Made by a program: the position numbers and the translations under genes. The notes beneath the pieces are model-generated. The model saw only the letters and a program-made list of their open reading frames with translations, was not told where the DNA came from and ran no database searches. A stretch of DNA of 64,000 bases from Planctomycetaceae bacterium (GTDB lineage Bacteria; Planctomycetota; Phycisphaerae; SM23-33), in assembly GCA_039680605.1 (NCBI GenBank), contig JBDKTA010000039.1, positions 1-64,000 on the forward strand, in the 5' to 3' direction. Positions 18,153-27,762 of this stretch are shown here, piece after piece. Positions within the stretch are counted from its first letter, which is position 1; each line of letters starts with the position of its first letter.

Positions 18153-19844
18153 ATGACTACCAACGAGAACGCTGCACCGCTGGATTTCATCCGCCAGATC
18201 GTTACCGACGACCTGAAGACCGACAAGTGGGGCGGGCGGGTGATCACCCGCTTTCCGCCTGAGCCCAACGGGTACCTGCACATCGGGCACGCCAAGAGCA
18301 TCTGCCTGAACTTCGGCGTGGCGGCCGAGTTCGGCGGGCGCTGCCACCTGCGCTTCGACGACACCAACCCCGTCAAGGAAGAGCAGGAGTACATCGACTC
18401 GATTATCGCAGACGTCAAGTGGCTCGGCTGGGACTGGGGCGAGCACCTGTACTACGCCAGCGACTACTTCGAGCAGATGTACGACTGCGCCGTGCAACTG
18501 ATCAAGAAGGGCAAGGCCTACGTCGACGACCAGACGGCCGACGAGATCCGCCAGACGCGCGGCACGCTGACGCAGCCGGGCAAAAACAGCCCGTTCCGAG
18601 GCCGCAGCGTCGAGGAGAACCTCGACCTCTTCACGCGCATGCGGGCCGGCGAGTTCGCCGACGGCAAGCGCGTGCTGCGGGCGAAGATCGACATGGCCAG
18701 CCCCAACCTGAACCTGCGCGACCCGGTGATGTACCGCATCCTTCACGCCAGCCACCCCCACGCCGGCGACAAGTGGTGCATCTATCCGATGTACGACTGG
18801 GCGCATGGGATCGAGGACTCCATCGAGCGCATCACGCACTCGATCTGCACGCTGGAGTTCGAGAACCACCGCCCGCTGTACGACTGGTTCCTGGACGAGC
18901 TGGGCGTGTACCATCCCCAGCAGATCGAGTTCGCGCGGCTGAACCTGACGTACACCGTCATGTCCAAGCGCCTGCTGCTGCGCCTGGTGAAGGAAGGGCA
19001 CGTGTCGGGCTGGGACGACCCGCGCATGCCCACCATCAGCGGCATGCGGCGGCGCGGGTACTCGTCGGCAGCGATCCGAAACTTCGCCAAGGTCATCGGC
19101 GTGGCCAAGTACAACACCACCGTCGACTTCGCCCTGCTCGAGCACTGCCTGCGCGAAGACCTCAACAAGACCTCCCCGCGCGTGATGGCCGTCCTGCACC
19201 CGGTCAAGGTCATCATCGACAATTATCCCGCCGACCAGAGCGAAGAGCTCGACGCGGTGAACAATCCCGAAGACGCCGCCGCCGGATCGCGAAAGGTGCC
19301 CTTCGGCCGCGAGCTGTACATCGAGGCCGACGACTTCATGGAGACCCCGCCGCACAAGTTCCACCGCCTCTCGCCGGGGCGCGAGGTGCGCCTGCGATAC
19401 GCGTACTTTGTCACATGCACCAGCGTCGAGAAAGACGCCGCCGGCAACGTCACGGCCGTCCATTGCACGTACGACCCCGCCACGCGCGGCGGCGACAGCC
19501 CTGACGGCCGCAAGGTCAAGGGAACCATCCACTGGGTTTCCGCCGCCCATGCCGTTAAGGCCCAGGTGCGCCTGTACGACCACCTCTTCAGCAAGGCCGA
19601 CCCCGCCGATGTGCCCGAGGGACACGACTTCACCGAGAACATGAGCCCCAACTCCCTGACGGTGCTGGAGGAGTGTTTCGTCGAGCCGTCGCTGGCTGCC
19701 GCAGCGCCGCTGGAGCGGTTCCAGTTCGAGCGGTTGGGCTACTTCTGCGTCGACGCCGACAGCGCCGCCGGCAAGCTGGTCTTCAACCGCACCGTGACGC
19801 TCAAGGACACCTGGAGCAAGATCCAGCAGAAGGAAGGCGCCTGA
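18153..19844 (+). CDS. glnS: Glutaminyl-tRNA synthetase
   Basis: This 563-residue class I synthetase has [21 protein letters not shown] (about 33-53) as the HIGH region and [11 protein letters not shown] (about 270) as the KMSKS region. The middle contains the GlnRS-type acceptor-binding insertion ([21 protein letters not shown]), and the C-terminus has the double beta-barrel anticodon domain ending DTWSKI. It attaches glutamine directly to its tRNA. Confidence 0.97.
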   Translation: MTTNENAAPLDFIRQIVTDDLKTDKWGGRVITRFPPEPNGYLHIGHAKSICLNFGVAAEFGGRCHLRFDDTNPVKEEQEYIDSIIADVKWLGWDWGEHLYYASDYFEQMYDCAVQLIKKGKAYVDDQTADEIRQTRGTLTQPGKNSPFRGRSVEENLDLFTRMRAGEFADGKRVLRAKIDMASPNLNLRDPVMYRILHASHPHAGDKWCIYPMYDWAHGIEDSIERITHSICTLEFENHRPLYDWFLDELGVYHPQQIEFARLNLTYTVMSKRLLLRLVKEGHVSGWDDPRMPTISGMRRRGYSSAAIRNFAKVIGVAKYNTTVDFALLEHCLREDLNKTSPRVMAVLHPVKVIIDNYPADQSEELDAVNNPEDAAAGSRKVPFGRELYIEADDFMETPPHKFHRLSPGREVRLRYAYFVTCTSVEKDAAGNVTAVHCTYDPATRGGDSPDGRKVKGTIHWVSAAHAVKAQVRLYDHLFSKADPADVPEGHDFTENMSPNSLTVLEECFVEPSLAAAAPLERFQFERLGYFCVDADSAAGKLVFNRTVTLKDTWSKIQQKEGA

Positions 19845-19845
19845 A

Positions 19846-20565
19846 ATGGAACCCACGCTTCCGGCGGAGCAATGGTACTGCAATATCATGGGTCACCAGG
19901 GCGGGCCTTACACGCTGGAGACCCTGCGGGCGATGATCGCCCAGGGGCGGCTGGACAGGTCGCACTTCGTCTGGCGGGTGGGGATGGAGCAGTGGGCCTG
20001 CGCCGGCACCGTCACCGAGCTGTTCCCTGAGGGCGGGCCGCCGCCGCTGCCGTATCCGGCGTATCGTCCGGGCCCGCCGGTGGGAATCTGGCGCAAGGGG
20101 CGAACCCTCATCGTCCACCGCAACGCCCAACTGCCCCAGCGCTGCATGAAGACCAACAGCCCCGAGGCCGTCATGGTCGGGCGGACCTTCATCTGGTACA
20201 ACCGCTGGCTGCTGTTGACGCTTTTGGCGGGGCTTCTGGTCGGGGCCATCGTCGTGGCGATCCTGCAGAAGAAGGCATCGCTGGCGATTGGCCTGACGCG
20301 CAAGTTTGTCCTCCGCCGGCGACTGGCCATCGCCGCCGGCTGGCTGAGCCTCGTGCCGCTGATCGGCGGACCGGTATTGGCCGGGATCAAAGAGAACGGC
20401 TTCTATGCCTTGGGCGGGCTGGTCGCGTTTCTGGCCTGCGTCATATATGCAGCCGCGGCGTCGCCGATCGTCAGGCCCGTCCGGATCGACGACTACTACG
20501 TGCATCTCAAGGGCTGCTGCGATGAATACCTGGCGACCTTTCCGGAGGCGCCGGCGGGTTTGTGA
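19846..20565 (+). CDS. GYF_2-domain membrane protein
   Basis: The 239-residue protein begins with a GYF_2-like domain (about 7-62): WYCNIMGHQGGPYTLETLRAMIAQGRLDRSHFVWRVGMEQW. This domain, frequent in planctomycetes, is believed to bind peptides. Three hydrophobic segments follow (about 122-143, 163-182 and 187-207). Its ATG is one base after the glnS stop with an AAGGAAG site, so the two genes share a transcript. Function is unknown. Confidence 0.7.
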   Translation: MEPTLPAEQWYCNIMGHQGGPYTLETLRAMIAQGRLDRSHFVWRVGMEQWACAGTVTELFPEGGPPPLPYPAYRPGPPVGIWRKGRTLIVHRNAQLPQRCMKTNSPEAVMVGRTFIWYNRWLLLTLLAGLLVGAIVVAILQKKASLAIGLTRKFVLRRRLAIAAGWLSLVPLIGGPVLAGIKENGFYALGGLVAFLACVIYAAAASPIVRPVRIDDYYVHLKGCCDEYLATFPEAPAGL

Positions 20566-20732
20566 CATCCCGCGTCGCGGGGGGCGGTTTTGAGATTTTT
20601 CGCTGATTTGCCACCGTTATTCAATCCGCTCCTCTGCCGGACCGATGGAGATAGAGGCGTAATTGTCCCGTGTCTTCGAGGCATGGGTTGCGGCGCCCTG
20701 GAGCGAAATCAGTGAGACCCGGTGGAGATCAG

Positions 20733-20948
20733 ATGCTTGTCCTCGACGCCATCATTGTGCGCGACGGCAGCGAAGGATACCTCGCGCGGTGCCCCTCGAT
20801 GCGGTTGTGCAAGGGCAGCGGAGCGACCACCGAACAAGCCCTCCACAGCCTCAAACAGTCCATCCTGAAAGTGCTGGCCGGAACCTTCAGCATGGACGAA
20901 TCGACCATCTCCTTCCGCGTCAGCGAACCCCAGTCCCACCAAGCGTGA
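20733..20948 (+). CDS. HicB-like small protein
   Basis: From the ATG at 20733 (GGAG site upstream) this protein has 71 residues with the HicB-type fold: MLVLDAIIVRDGSEGYLARCPSM followed by TTEQALHSLKQSIL. HicB antitoxins share this partial RNase H-like core. No HicA toxin is visible beside it, and no DNA-binding tail is present, so it may be an orphan domain, not a working antitoxin. Confidence 0.6.
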   Translation: MLVLDAIIVRDGSEGYLARCPSMRLCKGSGATTEQALHSLKQSILKVLAGTFSMDESTISFRVSEPQSHQA

Positions 20949-20950
20949 TT

Positions 20951-20985
20951 CGATTGTGGATTCGGGATTGCGGATTTCGGATTGT
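20951..20985. repeat. 7-nt-period degenerate tandem tract (GGATTGC type)
   Basis: Five units (CGATTGT, GGATTCG, GGATTGC, GGATTTC, GGATTGT) are in exact 7-nt register immediately after the HicB-like gene. Confidence 0.6.
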
Positions 20986-21007
20986 GCGCAAGACCGACAC
21001 GATGGAT

Positions 21008-21508
21008 TCAACGCCGATCGGCCAGCCCGCGCACCAAGGCGACTATTCCGATCACGAACAGGATCGGCGGATAGAAGAAGATGTATCCGGCCATCCATCC
21101 CACGACGAACCAGACAACGGCCCCGACCATCATGGCCAGCCCGCCCCAGACGCCCTTGTCGATCCCGCGCTGCCCTGAGCCCCAGCGGATGGCGGCGCGA
21201 TCTTCCTTCTCGCGCTGTGCGCGGGCCTCCTGCTGCATGCGCAGGCGATCGAGATCCGACTGCGGTTGAGCGGGTGAAACCTGCTGCACGGGAATTACCG
21301 CGGGTCGACGCGGCGCAGGCGCGGCCGCCGGAGGCGGTGCAGCGGCGCCGACGCGCGGCATCGCATAGGGATTCGATTGGGCCGCCTTGGCCGCCGCCGC
21401 AGGCACGAGCACGCGCGTCCTGCACTCGGGACATTCGTCAAACTTGCCAGCCATGGTGTCCGGCGATTCCAACGTACTCTTGCACGACGTGCATCTATAC
21501 AAAATCAT
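21008..21508 (-). CDS. Zinc-ribbon membrane protein
   Basis: The protein begins MILYRCTSCKSTLESPDTMAGKFDECPECRTRV, a four-cysteine zinc ribbon (CxxC...CxxC) at the N-terminus. A Pro/Ala-rich linker and a charged helix (about 75-110) follow, then two membrane segments near the C-terminus (about 124-163). Such GYF/zinc-ribbon plus TM designs are common in planctomycetes. I chose the ATG at 21508 because the family starts directly with the ribbon; a frame 18 codons longer exists. Function is unknown. Confidence 0.65.
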   Translation of the reverse strand: MILYRCTSCKSTLESPDTMAGKFDECPECRTRVLVPAAAAKAAQSNPYAMPRVGAAAPPPAAAPAPRRPAVIPVQQVSPAQPQSDLDRLRMQQEARAQREKEDRAAIRWGSGQRGIDKGVWGGLAMMVGAVVWFVVGWMAGYIFFYPPILFVIGIVALVRGLADRR

Positions 21509-21623
21509 GTTTTGGCCCCAGAAGAAGTAGACCCTGATCTGCCGGTAATTTATAACCCGCACCCGCTACTGGATAGAAGAATATTGCATATTTATGCATT
21601 TCTCCCCGCCTTCCCCTGCGACC

Positions 21624-21935
21624 TCAGCGGGTACTTTCATCGCATCTGACTTGTTCACGGCAGTGGACCATCACTTCCTTGGGGATCAGCTTCAGTGCCA
21701 GCATCACCAACGCCGGCACGATCAGCACGTCGTCCAGGTGGCCGATCACCGGAATGAAGTCGGGGATCAGGTCGATCGGGCTGGCCGCATACGCCAGCGC
21801 CGCCCACAACAGCCACCGCGCCGCCCGCGGCGTGCGCGGGTGCTTCATCGCCAGGCGATAGACTGCCAGCTCGCGCATGAGCGTGCGGGCGGCCGTCCGA
21901 ACGCGATTCACCTTCTTGATGGGTTGGGCGCTCAC
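21624..21935 (-). CDS. DUF1232 (YkvA-like) protein
   Basis: This 103-residue protein contains the DUF1232 signature AALAYAASPIDLIPDFIPVIGHLDDVLIV (about 49-77), which forms an amphipathic or membrane-associated region. The family occurs widely near membrane and stress genes, but its activity is not known. It is single and lies between tandem-repeat tracts. Confidence 0.8.
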   Translation of the reverse strand: MSAQPIKKVNRVRTAARTLMRELAVYRLAMKHPRTPRAARWLLWAALAYAASPIDLIPDFIPVIGHLDDVLIVPALVMLALKLIPKEVMVHCREQVRCDESTR

Positions 21936-21976
21936 GCCTGCATTCTAGCGGAGAGCCCCGGAGCCCGCCGCCTCTG

Positions 21977-22062
21977 TATTCCATTATTCCAACATTCCAT
22001 TCTTCCCGTTTTTTGCTGGTCTTTCGCCAGTCAACCCGTTAACGAGTTAACCAGTTAACCGG
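21977..22062. repeat. Two 8-nt-period tandem tracts (TATTCCA and GTTAAC types)
   Basis: At 21977-22008 units like TATTCCAT recur; at 22034-22062 the units are GTTAACNN. Both sit in the short gap before the GH63-like gene and end at its ribosome site. Confidence 0.5.
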
Positions 22063-22070
22063 AGATCACA

Positions 22071-23909
22071 ATGCCTCGGACGCTCTCGCCGCAGTTTAAG
22101 ACATTTACCGCCGACCTGGCGCGCGGGTGGAACACCTGGAACACGCGCAGCGTCACCTCGCACGTGCTGATGCCCTCGGGCCTGGCGATCAACCTCGGCC
22201 TCAAGGAGATCGACGAGGCCCAGCACCTCGACGAGATCCTCATCGGCCGACAGGGCGCCCTCGAGGAGCAGGTGACGGTGGGGCCGCGGACGTATGACGG
22301 CCGCTACACCGAACTGAAACTCGACTGGCGCGGCGTCACGCTGACGATCCAGACGGCGTTGGACGGCCAGGACTGGGTGGCGCTGGCCCGCGCGAGCACC
22401 ACGCAGGCCAACGCACCGCTGTTGATCGCCAACGCCGGCGTGATGTTCAATCGCCCCGGCTGCGCCTCGCGCGAGGGCGAAACCCTTCGCCTGCAGGCAG
22501 GCGATCTGGAGGTCCGCGTCCATGCCACCGCCCCGCACGTGGACGACCCGTACACCAGATGCACCGGCCCGTACCTGGCCCTGAAGCTCGACGCGCCGGT
22601 GGGGCTCTCGACAGGCCGCCCCCGCACGCTGGCCGAAATCGAGGCGGTCATCGCCGGCGCCCGCGCCGCGCAACTCAAGAGCTTTGAAAAGTGGGGCGAA
22701 CTGGCCGCGCAGTACGAGGCCATGCAGAGCATCCTGGCCTGGAACACCATCTACGATCCGCAGACCGACCGCGTCAGCACGCAGGTCAGCCGCCTGTGGA
22801 ACACCTGGTGCTGGGGCGGGTGGATCCTGTTCGAGTGGGACACGTACTTCGCCGCGGCGATGGCCGGGGTCGACAACGAGGCGCTGGCCTGCGCCAACGC
22901 CATCGCCATCACGCAGGAAGTCACCGAGAACGGCTTTGTGCCCAACGCCGCCGCCGGGCGCGGGTATGTCTGCCGCGACCACTCCGAGCCCCCCGTGGGC
23001 GCCATTACCGTGCGCGACCTGTACGCCCGCTGGGGCAACCGATGGCTGCTGGAGGAAACATACCCGGGCCTGCTGTCGTGGAACCGCTGGTGGGCCGCCA
23101 AGCGCGACACCGACGGATATCTGTGCCTGGGCTCGACGCCCTTTGAGCCCGTGCTCAATATCCCCCTCGAGACCGGCAACGTCGGAAAGGCCGCCGGGGC
23201 GATCCTCGAAAGCGGCCTGGACACCTCCCCCATGTACGACGACGTGCCCTACGACGAGCAGCGTCACCAGCTCAAGCTTGCCGACGCCGGTCTCATGGGC
23301 CTCTACGTGGCCGACTGCGACGCCCTGGCCGAGATCGCCCGGGCGATGGGCCGAACCGACGACGCCGCCGAACTGCGCACCCGAGGCGAAAAGTACCGCC
23401 TCAAGCTCCAGGACCTCTGGGACGACCAGCGCGGCCTGTTCTACAATCTCCGCCTGGACACGCGCGAGTTCTCTCGCCGCATCTCGCCGACGAACTTTTA
23501 CCCGCTGCTGGCCCGGGCGGCCTCGCCCGAACAGGCCGACCGCATGATCAACGAGCACTTCTACAACCCCACCGAGTTCTGGGGAACGTGGATCCTGCCC
23601 TCGATCTCGCGCGACGACGCGCGATACAAGGAGCAGCACCACTGGCGCGGCCGCATCTGGGCGCCGATGAACTGGCTGGTCTACCTGGGCTTGCGGAACT
23701 ACGACACCCCCGCCGCCCGCCGCGCCCGGGCCGACCTGGTCGAGCGTTCAACCGCACTGCTGATGAAAGAGTGGAACGAAAAGCGCCACGTACACGAGAA
23801 CTACAACGCCAACACCGGCGAAGGCTGCGACCACTACATGTCCGATCGCTTCTACCACTGGGGCGCCCTGCTGGCCCTGATGGCCCTGAAGGAAAGTGGC
23901 CGAACGTAG
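22071..23909 (+). CDS. GH63/mannosylglycerate-hydrolase-like glycoside hydrolase
   Basis: This 612-residue protein lacks a signal peptide. The N-terminal part (about 1-200) is a beta-rich domain. From about 230 on it is an (alpha/alpha)6 barrel of the trehalase/GH63 type: GGWILFEWDTYFAAAMAGVDN, TENGFVPNAAAGRGYVCRDHSEPPVGAI, NAGLMGLYVAD-like segments, and WRGRIWAPMNWLVYLGL near the end. Catalytic acids likely lie in the WDTYF and late Glu-containing regions, by comparison with MGH-type enzymes. It probably hydrolyses a cytoplasmic alpha-glycoside. Confidence 0.75.
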   Translation: MPRTLSPQFKTFTADLARGWNTWNTRSVTSHVLMPSGLAINLGLKEIDEAQHLDEILIGRQGALEEQVTVGPRTYDGRYTELKLDWRGVTLTIQTALDGQDWVALARASTTQANAPLLIANAGVMFNRPGCASREGETLRLQAGDLEVRVHATAPHVDDPYTRCTGPYLALKLDAPVGLSTGRPRTLAEIEAVIAGARAAQLKSFEKWGELAAQYEAMQSILAWNTIYDPQTDRVSTQVSRLWNTWCWGGWILFEWDTYFAAAMAGVDNEALACANAIAITQEVTENGFVPNAAAGRGYVCRDHSEPPVGAITVRDLYARWGNRWLLEETYPGLLSWNRWWAAKRDTDGYLCLGSTPFEPVLNIPLETGNVGKAAGAILESGLDTSPMYDDVPYDEQRHQLKLADAGLMGLYVADCDALAEIARAMGRTDDAAELRTRGEKYRLKLQDLWDDQRGLFYNLRLDTREFSRRISPTNFYPLLARAASPEQADRMINEHFYNPTEFWGTWILPSISRDDARYKEQHHWRGRIWAPMNWLVYLGLRNYDTPAARRARADLVERSTALLMKEWNEKRHVHENYNANTGEGCDHYMSDRFYHWGALLALMALKESGRT

Positions 23910-24034
23910 ACCCAATAGACGTGTCCCGTCGACCGGCTAAAATAAAGTATGGTTTTATTCTAGCCGATGGAACGGTGCCATGACGTACTGCATTCAATCC
24001 CCGTTGGAAGTGTGCTCAACGGGGCCTTCGGAAC

Positions 24035-24060
24035 CGCGTCGAGCAAGCTCGGTCGCTAAC
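24035..24060. repeat. Palindromic element with GAGC-AA-GCTC core
   Basis: On the minus strand this reads GTTAGCGACCGAGCTTGCTC and onward, matching the element at 40140-40163. One stem base pair is swapped (C-G for G-C), which preserves pairing. Confidence 0.6.
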
Positions 24061-24077
24061 AATCTTCTTCCAATATT

Positions 24078-24104
24078 TCCTCAGCGTCCTCAGCGACCTC
24101 AGCG
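24078..24104. repeat. 9-nt-period tandem tract (CCTCAGCG type)
   Basis: Three units (TCCTCAGCG twice, ACCTCAGCG once) lie just before the 3' end of the URO-D gene. Confidence 0.55.
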
Positions 24105-24131
24105 GCTAACACCTAATCACAATCGCCGTAA

Positions 24132-25235
24132 TCACGCGCCCCAGAGGCGGCCTTCGTCGACCATCGCCAGGTAGTTCTCGACGGGGATGTAGTTGGCCAC
24201 GCTGTTGCCGCTGCCCAGGCAGTAGCCGCCGCCTTGTTGGCAGATGTCCAGCGTCTCCCGCACGCGCTGGCGGATAGCCGCCTCGCCGGCGCGGCAGAGA
24301 AAGTCCACGTCGATCCCGCCAATCATCGCCGTCCGGCGGCCGTACGTGTGCTTCACCTGCCGCACGTCCTCGATGGTGTCCTCGAAGCTGTGCTTGGCGT
24401 CGATCTTCACGTCGTCGATCAGGTCGTCGATGATCGAGCTGAGGTTGCCGCAGGCGTGGAGCAGGTACGGTCGCCCGGCGGCGTGGGCCATCGCGGCCAG
24501 TTCCTTGTGCCCGGGCAGCCAGAACTCGCGGACGTCGTCGGGACCGATGAGCGGCTGGGTCTTGAAGCCCATGTCGTCGCTGGCGAAGGCGATCTTCACG
24601 CGGTCGAACTGCAGCACCTGCCGCGTCACGCTGCGGAAGATGTCGCGCAGCTTCTGCTCGATGGCCGCGACCAGGTCGCGCTTGTCGTAGAGGGCGTAGC
24701 AGAGCGACTCGTAGCCCAGCAGCCACGTCTGATACTCGGCAAAGTGACCGCCGACCATGCCGGTGATGCACATGTCGTCGGGCAGGTTCTTCTGACACCA
24801 CTCCAGCTCGGCGGTGGCCCCGGGCACGTTGGGGTCCGGCCAGGGGAACTTCTCGAAGTCTTCCCACGTGGCGATGGGCCCGCGGTGCTCGTCGAGATAG
24901 CCGCGCCCGTTGGCGTGCGGGCGGTCTGCCGTGTCCTGCGTGAGCTGCCAGTTCAGCGCCGGTCCGGCGTACGCCAGGCCGACGTTGACGTAGTCGAAGC
25001 CCAGGAAGCGGTGGAAGTTGATATGGCGCCAGCGGCCGAAGTCGGCGTGGTCGCGAGCGATGTTCTTGGGCGCCAGGTCGAAGCGGTCGACGATGGCCGT
25101 CTCGATCTCGCCGTCGTGAAACAGTTCCATGTGGTGGGCGCGTCGCGGCGTGCCTTTGCGAGCAAGATTGTCGACCAGCGCCGGCCAGTCGGGCTTGGAC
25201 GGCATCGCCAGGCCGCGGTACGTCTGCGTCTGCAT
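24132..25235 (-). CDS. Uroporphyrinogen decarboxylase-family protein
   Basis: This 367-residue protein belongs to the URO-D-like superfamily, which includes corrinoid methyltransferases (MtaA/CmuA) as well as haem-pathway HemE. Supporting segments are EDFEKFPWPDPNVPGATAELEW (about 129-150), IAFASDDMGFKTQPLIGPDDVREFWLPGHKELAAMAHAAGRPYLLHACGNLSSIIDDLI (about 216-274) and AMIGGIDVDFLCRAGE (about 310). The conserved His-x-Cys-Gly of the methyltransferase branch is present (LHACGN). It lacks the N-terminal substrate motif of true HemE, so a methyl-transfer or demethylation role is more likely. Neighbouring genes do not define a pathway. Confidence 0.75.
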   Translation of the reverse strand: MQTQTYRGLAMPSKPDWPALVDNLARKGTPRRAHHMELFHDGEIETAIVDRFDLAPKNIARDHADFGRWRHINFHRFLGFDYVNVGLAYAGPALNWQLTQDTADRPHANGRGYLDEHRGPIATWEDFEKFPWPDPNVPGATAELEWCQKNLPDDMCITGMVGGHFAEYQTWLLGYESLCYALYDKRDLVAAIEQKLRDIFRSVTRQVLQFDRVKIAFASDDMGFKTQPLIGPDDVREFWLPGHKELAAMAHAAGRPYLLHACGNLSSIIDDLIDDVKIDAKHSFEDTIEDVRQVKHTYGRRTAMIGGIDVDFLCRAGEAAIRQRVRETLDICQQGGGYCLGSGNSVANYIPVENYLAMVDEGRLWGA

Positions 25236-25335
25236 GAGGCGGTTCCTTTCGAAGGGATCGTGGGACAGCAGAAGGAACTTCTAACGCAAGGCCGGCGGGT
25301 ATTCAAGGATCAGCGGGCGGGAAAAAGCGGATTCA

Positions 25336-25514
25336 CCGCAGAGATCGCAGAGGACGCAGAGCGGAAGAGGGGCTAAGAACAGAGAAGACATGGCAGGTTC
25401 TCTTCTCGTTTTCTCTGTGCCTCTGTGGTCGGTTTTTCAGATAAGCGAACGCTTGACGGCAAGAGTTGAGCTTCCCTCACATCAGAAGAACTCTGCGAAC
25501 TCTGCGATCTCTGC
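25336..25514. repeat. 9-nt-period tandem tracts flanking a gap
   Basis: CGCAGAG-type units lie at 25336-25362, and their complement (CTCTGC type) at 25488-25514, so the two tracts face each other as an inverted pair about 125 bp apart. No gene is visible between them. Confidence 0.55.
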
Positions 25515-25525
25515 GGTGAAAAGGC

Positions 25526-25684
25526 TCAGCTTCGGCCCTTGAGGCCGCGGCAGCGGGGGCAGATGCGGTTGGCGCGGCTGTTGGACTCGAAGCTCTTGTC
25601 GCATCGCAGGCACGTGCGGGTCTTGGCGTCGGCGGTGTCGATCGGTGCTTTCGCGTGTTTGTTCTTGTGTCCTGTCACACCCAT
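25526..25684 (-). CDS. 52-residue zinc-ribbon protein
   Basis: This small basic protein starts MGVTGHKNKHAKAPIDTADA and contains two CxxC pairs (CLRCDK at about 25-30 and CPRC at about 42-45) separated by 13 residues, then ends GLKGRS. The spacing fits a treble-clef or zinc-ribbon finger. The high Lys/Arg content suggests nucleic-acid or ribosome binding. It reads cleanly from ATG to stop with GC-rich third positions, so I believe it is real although short. Confidence 0.6.
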   Translation of the reverse strand: MGVTGHKNKHAKAPIDTADAKTRTCLRCDKSFESNSRANRICPRCRGLKGRS

Positions 25685-25953
25685 GATGGTCTTTCGCCCA
25701 GTCGGGCCCGGCGGTACGTGTCGCAGGCGAGAGGGCTGTCAGCCGAACCGCCCGCCTGGTCTTGAGCAACTGCCGATTATGTCAGGAGCGTCAGGCGGAG
25801 TTAGTGGCGGGAACAACGTTCTTGCCGATGACTGCGGGTGACGGACCGAACAGGGGCATTGTACCATAACGGTCTCGGCGATGCGGCACAATGAAGCTTA
25901 TTTTGTGATGACCGAAGATTGTTGTCTGGCGGCATAGATGTTAGATTCCAGCC

Positions 25954-26574
25954 ATGCGCATTAAGCGGAACACAAGCGATCAAGGCGTTTTCAACGAGCA
26001 TGCCGTTCTTCCATTCAATCTCAGGAACGAGGATTTCCGGCTGGCGATGCAGGATGTTTATGATTTCTTCCACGACGTGAACACGTTGTTGGTGAACAGG
26101 GGATTGGATCGCCTGGACGACATGCTCCGTCCTTCAATCATGTCAGGGCTCCTGTCGGACATGCTGACGGCCAGCCTGGCCAAGCATTCGCGCAGCCTGG
26201 TTCAGAACGCGTACTTCAACGGGCATCCGGACCTGGTGGTCAAGGGCGTCTATGCCAACAACGCCGTCAAAGCGGGCACGGAAGGCGTCGAGATCAAGAC
26301 CAGTAGAAAACGCGGCGGGGCTGTCGACACCCATGGCGCTCGTGACCAGTGGATGTGCGTCTTTGTCTACGAAATAGATTCTCTGACCGAACCCGCCACC
26401 CGGCGCAAGCCCATGAGCTTCACCGAAGTTTATCTCTCAAAGGTGACGGTGACCGATTTTCGCAGTAACGCGCGCGGCCCGTTAGGAACGCGCACGTCGA
26501 CACTTGATCGCGACGGGGTGAAGAAGCTCCGACAGAATTGGGTCTATCTGCTTACGCCGGTCAGCGAAGTCTAG
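25954..26574 (+). CDS. Type II restriction endonuclease (PD-(D/E)XK)
   Basis: This 206-residue protein has a PD-(D/E)XK nuclease pattern: HPDLVVKG places Asp93, and 20 residues later EIKTSRKRGGAVDTHGARDQW gives Glu113-x-Lys115. The N-terminal half is helical (FFHDVNTLLVNRGLDRLDDMLRPSIMSGLLSDML). It is convergent with a DNA methyltransferase gene, overlapping it by 14 bp at the 3' ends, which strongly suggests a restriction-modification pair. The cleavage site cannot be read from sequence. GC content is lower than in neighbours, as expected for a transferred module. Confidence 0.75.
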   Translation: MRIKRNTSDQGVFNEHAVLPFNLRNEDFRLAMQDVYDFFHDVNTLLVNRGLDRLDDMLRPSIMSGLLSDMLTASLAKHSRSLVQNAYFNGHPDLVVKGVYANNAVKAGTEGVEIKTSRKRGGAVDTHGARDQWMCVFVYEIDSLTEPATRRKPMSFTEVYLSKVTVTDFRSNARGPLGTRTSTLDRDGVKKLRQNWVYLLTPVSEV

Positions 26575-27757
26575 ACAAAGCCGGCACCGCAGTTTTGGCC
26601 ATTTCAATATAGCTCTCGTCCATTTCCACGCCAATAGCGCTATAGCCCACTGCTTCAGCGGCGGCGAGAGTGGAACCGGATCCCGCGAAGGGGTCGAGCA
26701 CCGTTCCTTCCTGCAACGGCAGGACCGCCCGCACGATCTGTCGCAAGAACGCCTGGGGCTTCAAGCTGGGGTGGGGCGCGATGGCCCTTTCGCCGCGGCG
26801 CGTCGGACATGAGGCGATGACGTCAGCAAATGGTTTGCCTTCATCGGGACGGCGAAACCCGCCCGTTTTCCATCGGCGAAGATTGTCCTGCACTCGCCCC
26901 TCGAGAGGTTTGCGGAAGACAACCCAGGGTTCATACATGGAGCGCGGCATCACGCTGACATGCGGAAACTCCAGGTGCGCGTTCTTTGGGCGGTCGCCTC
27001 CTCGCATGGTCATTACCAGACGGATGATCTCACCCCGCCGTTCCAGGCCGGCGCTGGCCAATGCGGCGGAGAGAAGATGTGAAAGCAGCGGATTGGTGGC
27101 CACCACCACGTGGGCGCCTGGGACGAGAACCGGCATCAGCAGCCGCGCCCATTGGGAGAAGAATACCACCAGTGCGTCCAGATCGTCTTGACGGAGCGTC
27201 GTGAACCGAGGCAGGGGGGACCGCTGGTGTCCGTCAAACGACGGCGGTATGCGCCACACGCCGCCCTGACCGGAGCGGAGCTTCTGCTGCTCCTTCTGCG
27301 AATACTCTACCAGTCCATAGGGCGGATCCGTCACGACAGCCTCAATGCTCTGTGCATCGCGCGAGGCCAGCCAGTCGAAACAATTGCCATGGTGCAGACG
27401 GACACGTCCAAACTCCAAGGCTGCCGCCATGGGCGCACCAGTTGGCGCGGAGATTTTGGCGGCAGGAGGTCTCAGGCAATACGTTCCCGGCTTGATGCGA
27501 TCGAACAAGGTGGCGGTATTGAGATTCAGATAGCTTCGCACGGACGAACCGGCAACCTCTTCCCCCAGCCTTCGGTTCACGGCAGTATGTATTTCCGCCA
27601 GTGAAGCCTCACCACAGTGCTGAGCGAGATAATCAACGATGGCATCGCGGATTTGGCCGGGCATTATTCTTCGGCTGATCATGAAAGGATCATAGACGTC
27701 CAGACGTCGCACTGCAAACAAAAAACGAACTTTTCTTGATGGAAGGGCTCTTTTCAT
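26561..27757 (-). CDS. Beta-class DNA adenine/cytosine-N4 methyltransferase
   Basis: The catalytic motif DPPYG (144-148) comes before the SAM-binding motif DPFAGSGST (355-363), the order of beta-class amino-methyltransferases such as HinfI and CcrM; DPPY favours N6-adenine. The N-terminal region (about 33-95) looks like a winged-helix (HARE-HTH-type) domain, IRDAIVDYLAQHCGEASLAEIHTAVNRRLG, which may help recognition. The start at 27757 has a strong purine-rich ribosome site, but part of it lies in a hairpin; internal ATGs at 27682 and 27664 are alternatives. It protects the host from the nuclease encoded at 25954. Confidence 0.82.
   Translation of the reverse strand: MKRALPSRKVRFLFAVRRLDVYDPFMISRRIMPGQIRDAIVDYLAQHCGEASLAEIHTAVNRRLGEEVAGSSVRSYLNLNTATLFDRIKPGTYCLRPPAAKISAPTGAPMAAALEFGRVRLHHGNCFDWLASRDAQSIEAVVTDPPYGLVEYSQKEQQKLRSGQGGVWRIPPSFDGHQRSPLPRFTTLRQDDLDALVVFFSQWARLLMPVLVPGAHVVVATNPLLSHLLSAALASAGLERRGEIIRLVMTMRGGDRPKNAHLEFPHVSVMPRSMYEPWVVFRKPLEGRVQDNLRRWKTGGFRRPDEGKPFADVIASCPTRRGERAIAPHPSLKPQAFLRQIVRAVLPLQEGTVLDPFAGSGSTLAAAEAVGYSAIGVEMDESYIEMAKTAVPALSRLR
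27695..27708. repeat. Two GACGTC palindromes 2 bp apart
   Basis: GACGTC-CA-GACGTC lies inside the 5' end of the methyltransferase frame, 13 bp upstream of an alternative ATG. It could be an operator or a target site. Confidence 0.35.
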
Positions 27758-27762
27758 TCTCT

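Noticed and set aside
20733-20948. HicAB toxin-antitoxin module
   Set aside because: Only a HicB-like domain is visible; no HicA-sized partner with the conserved His occurs upstream or downstream.
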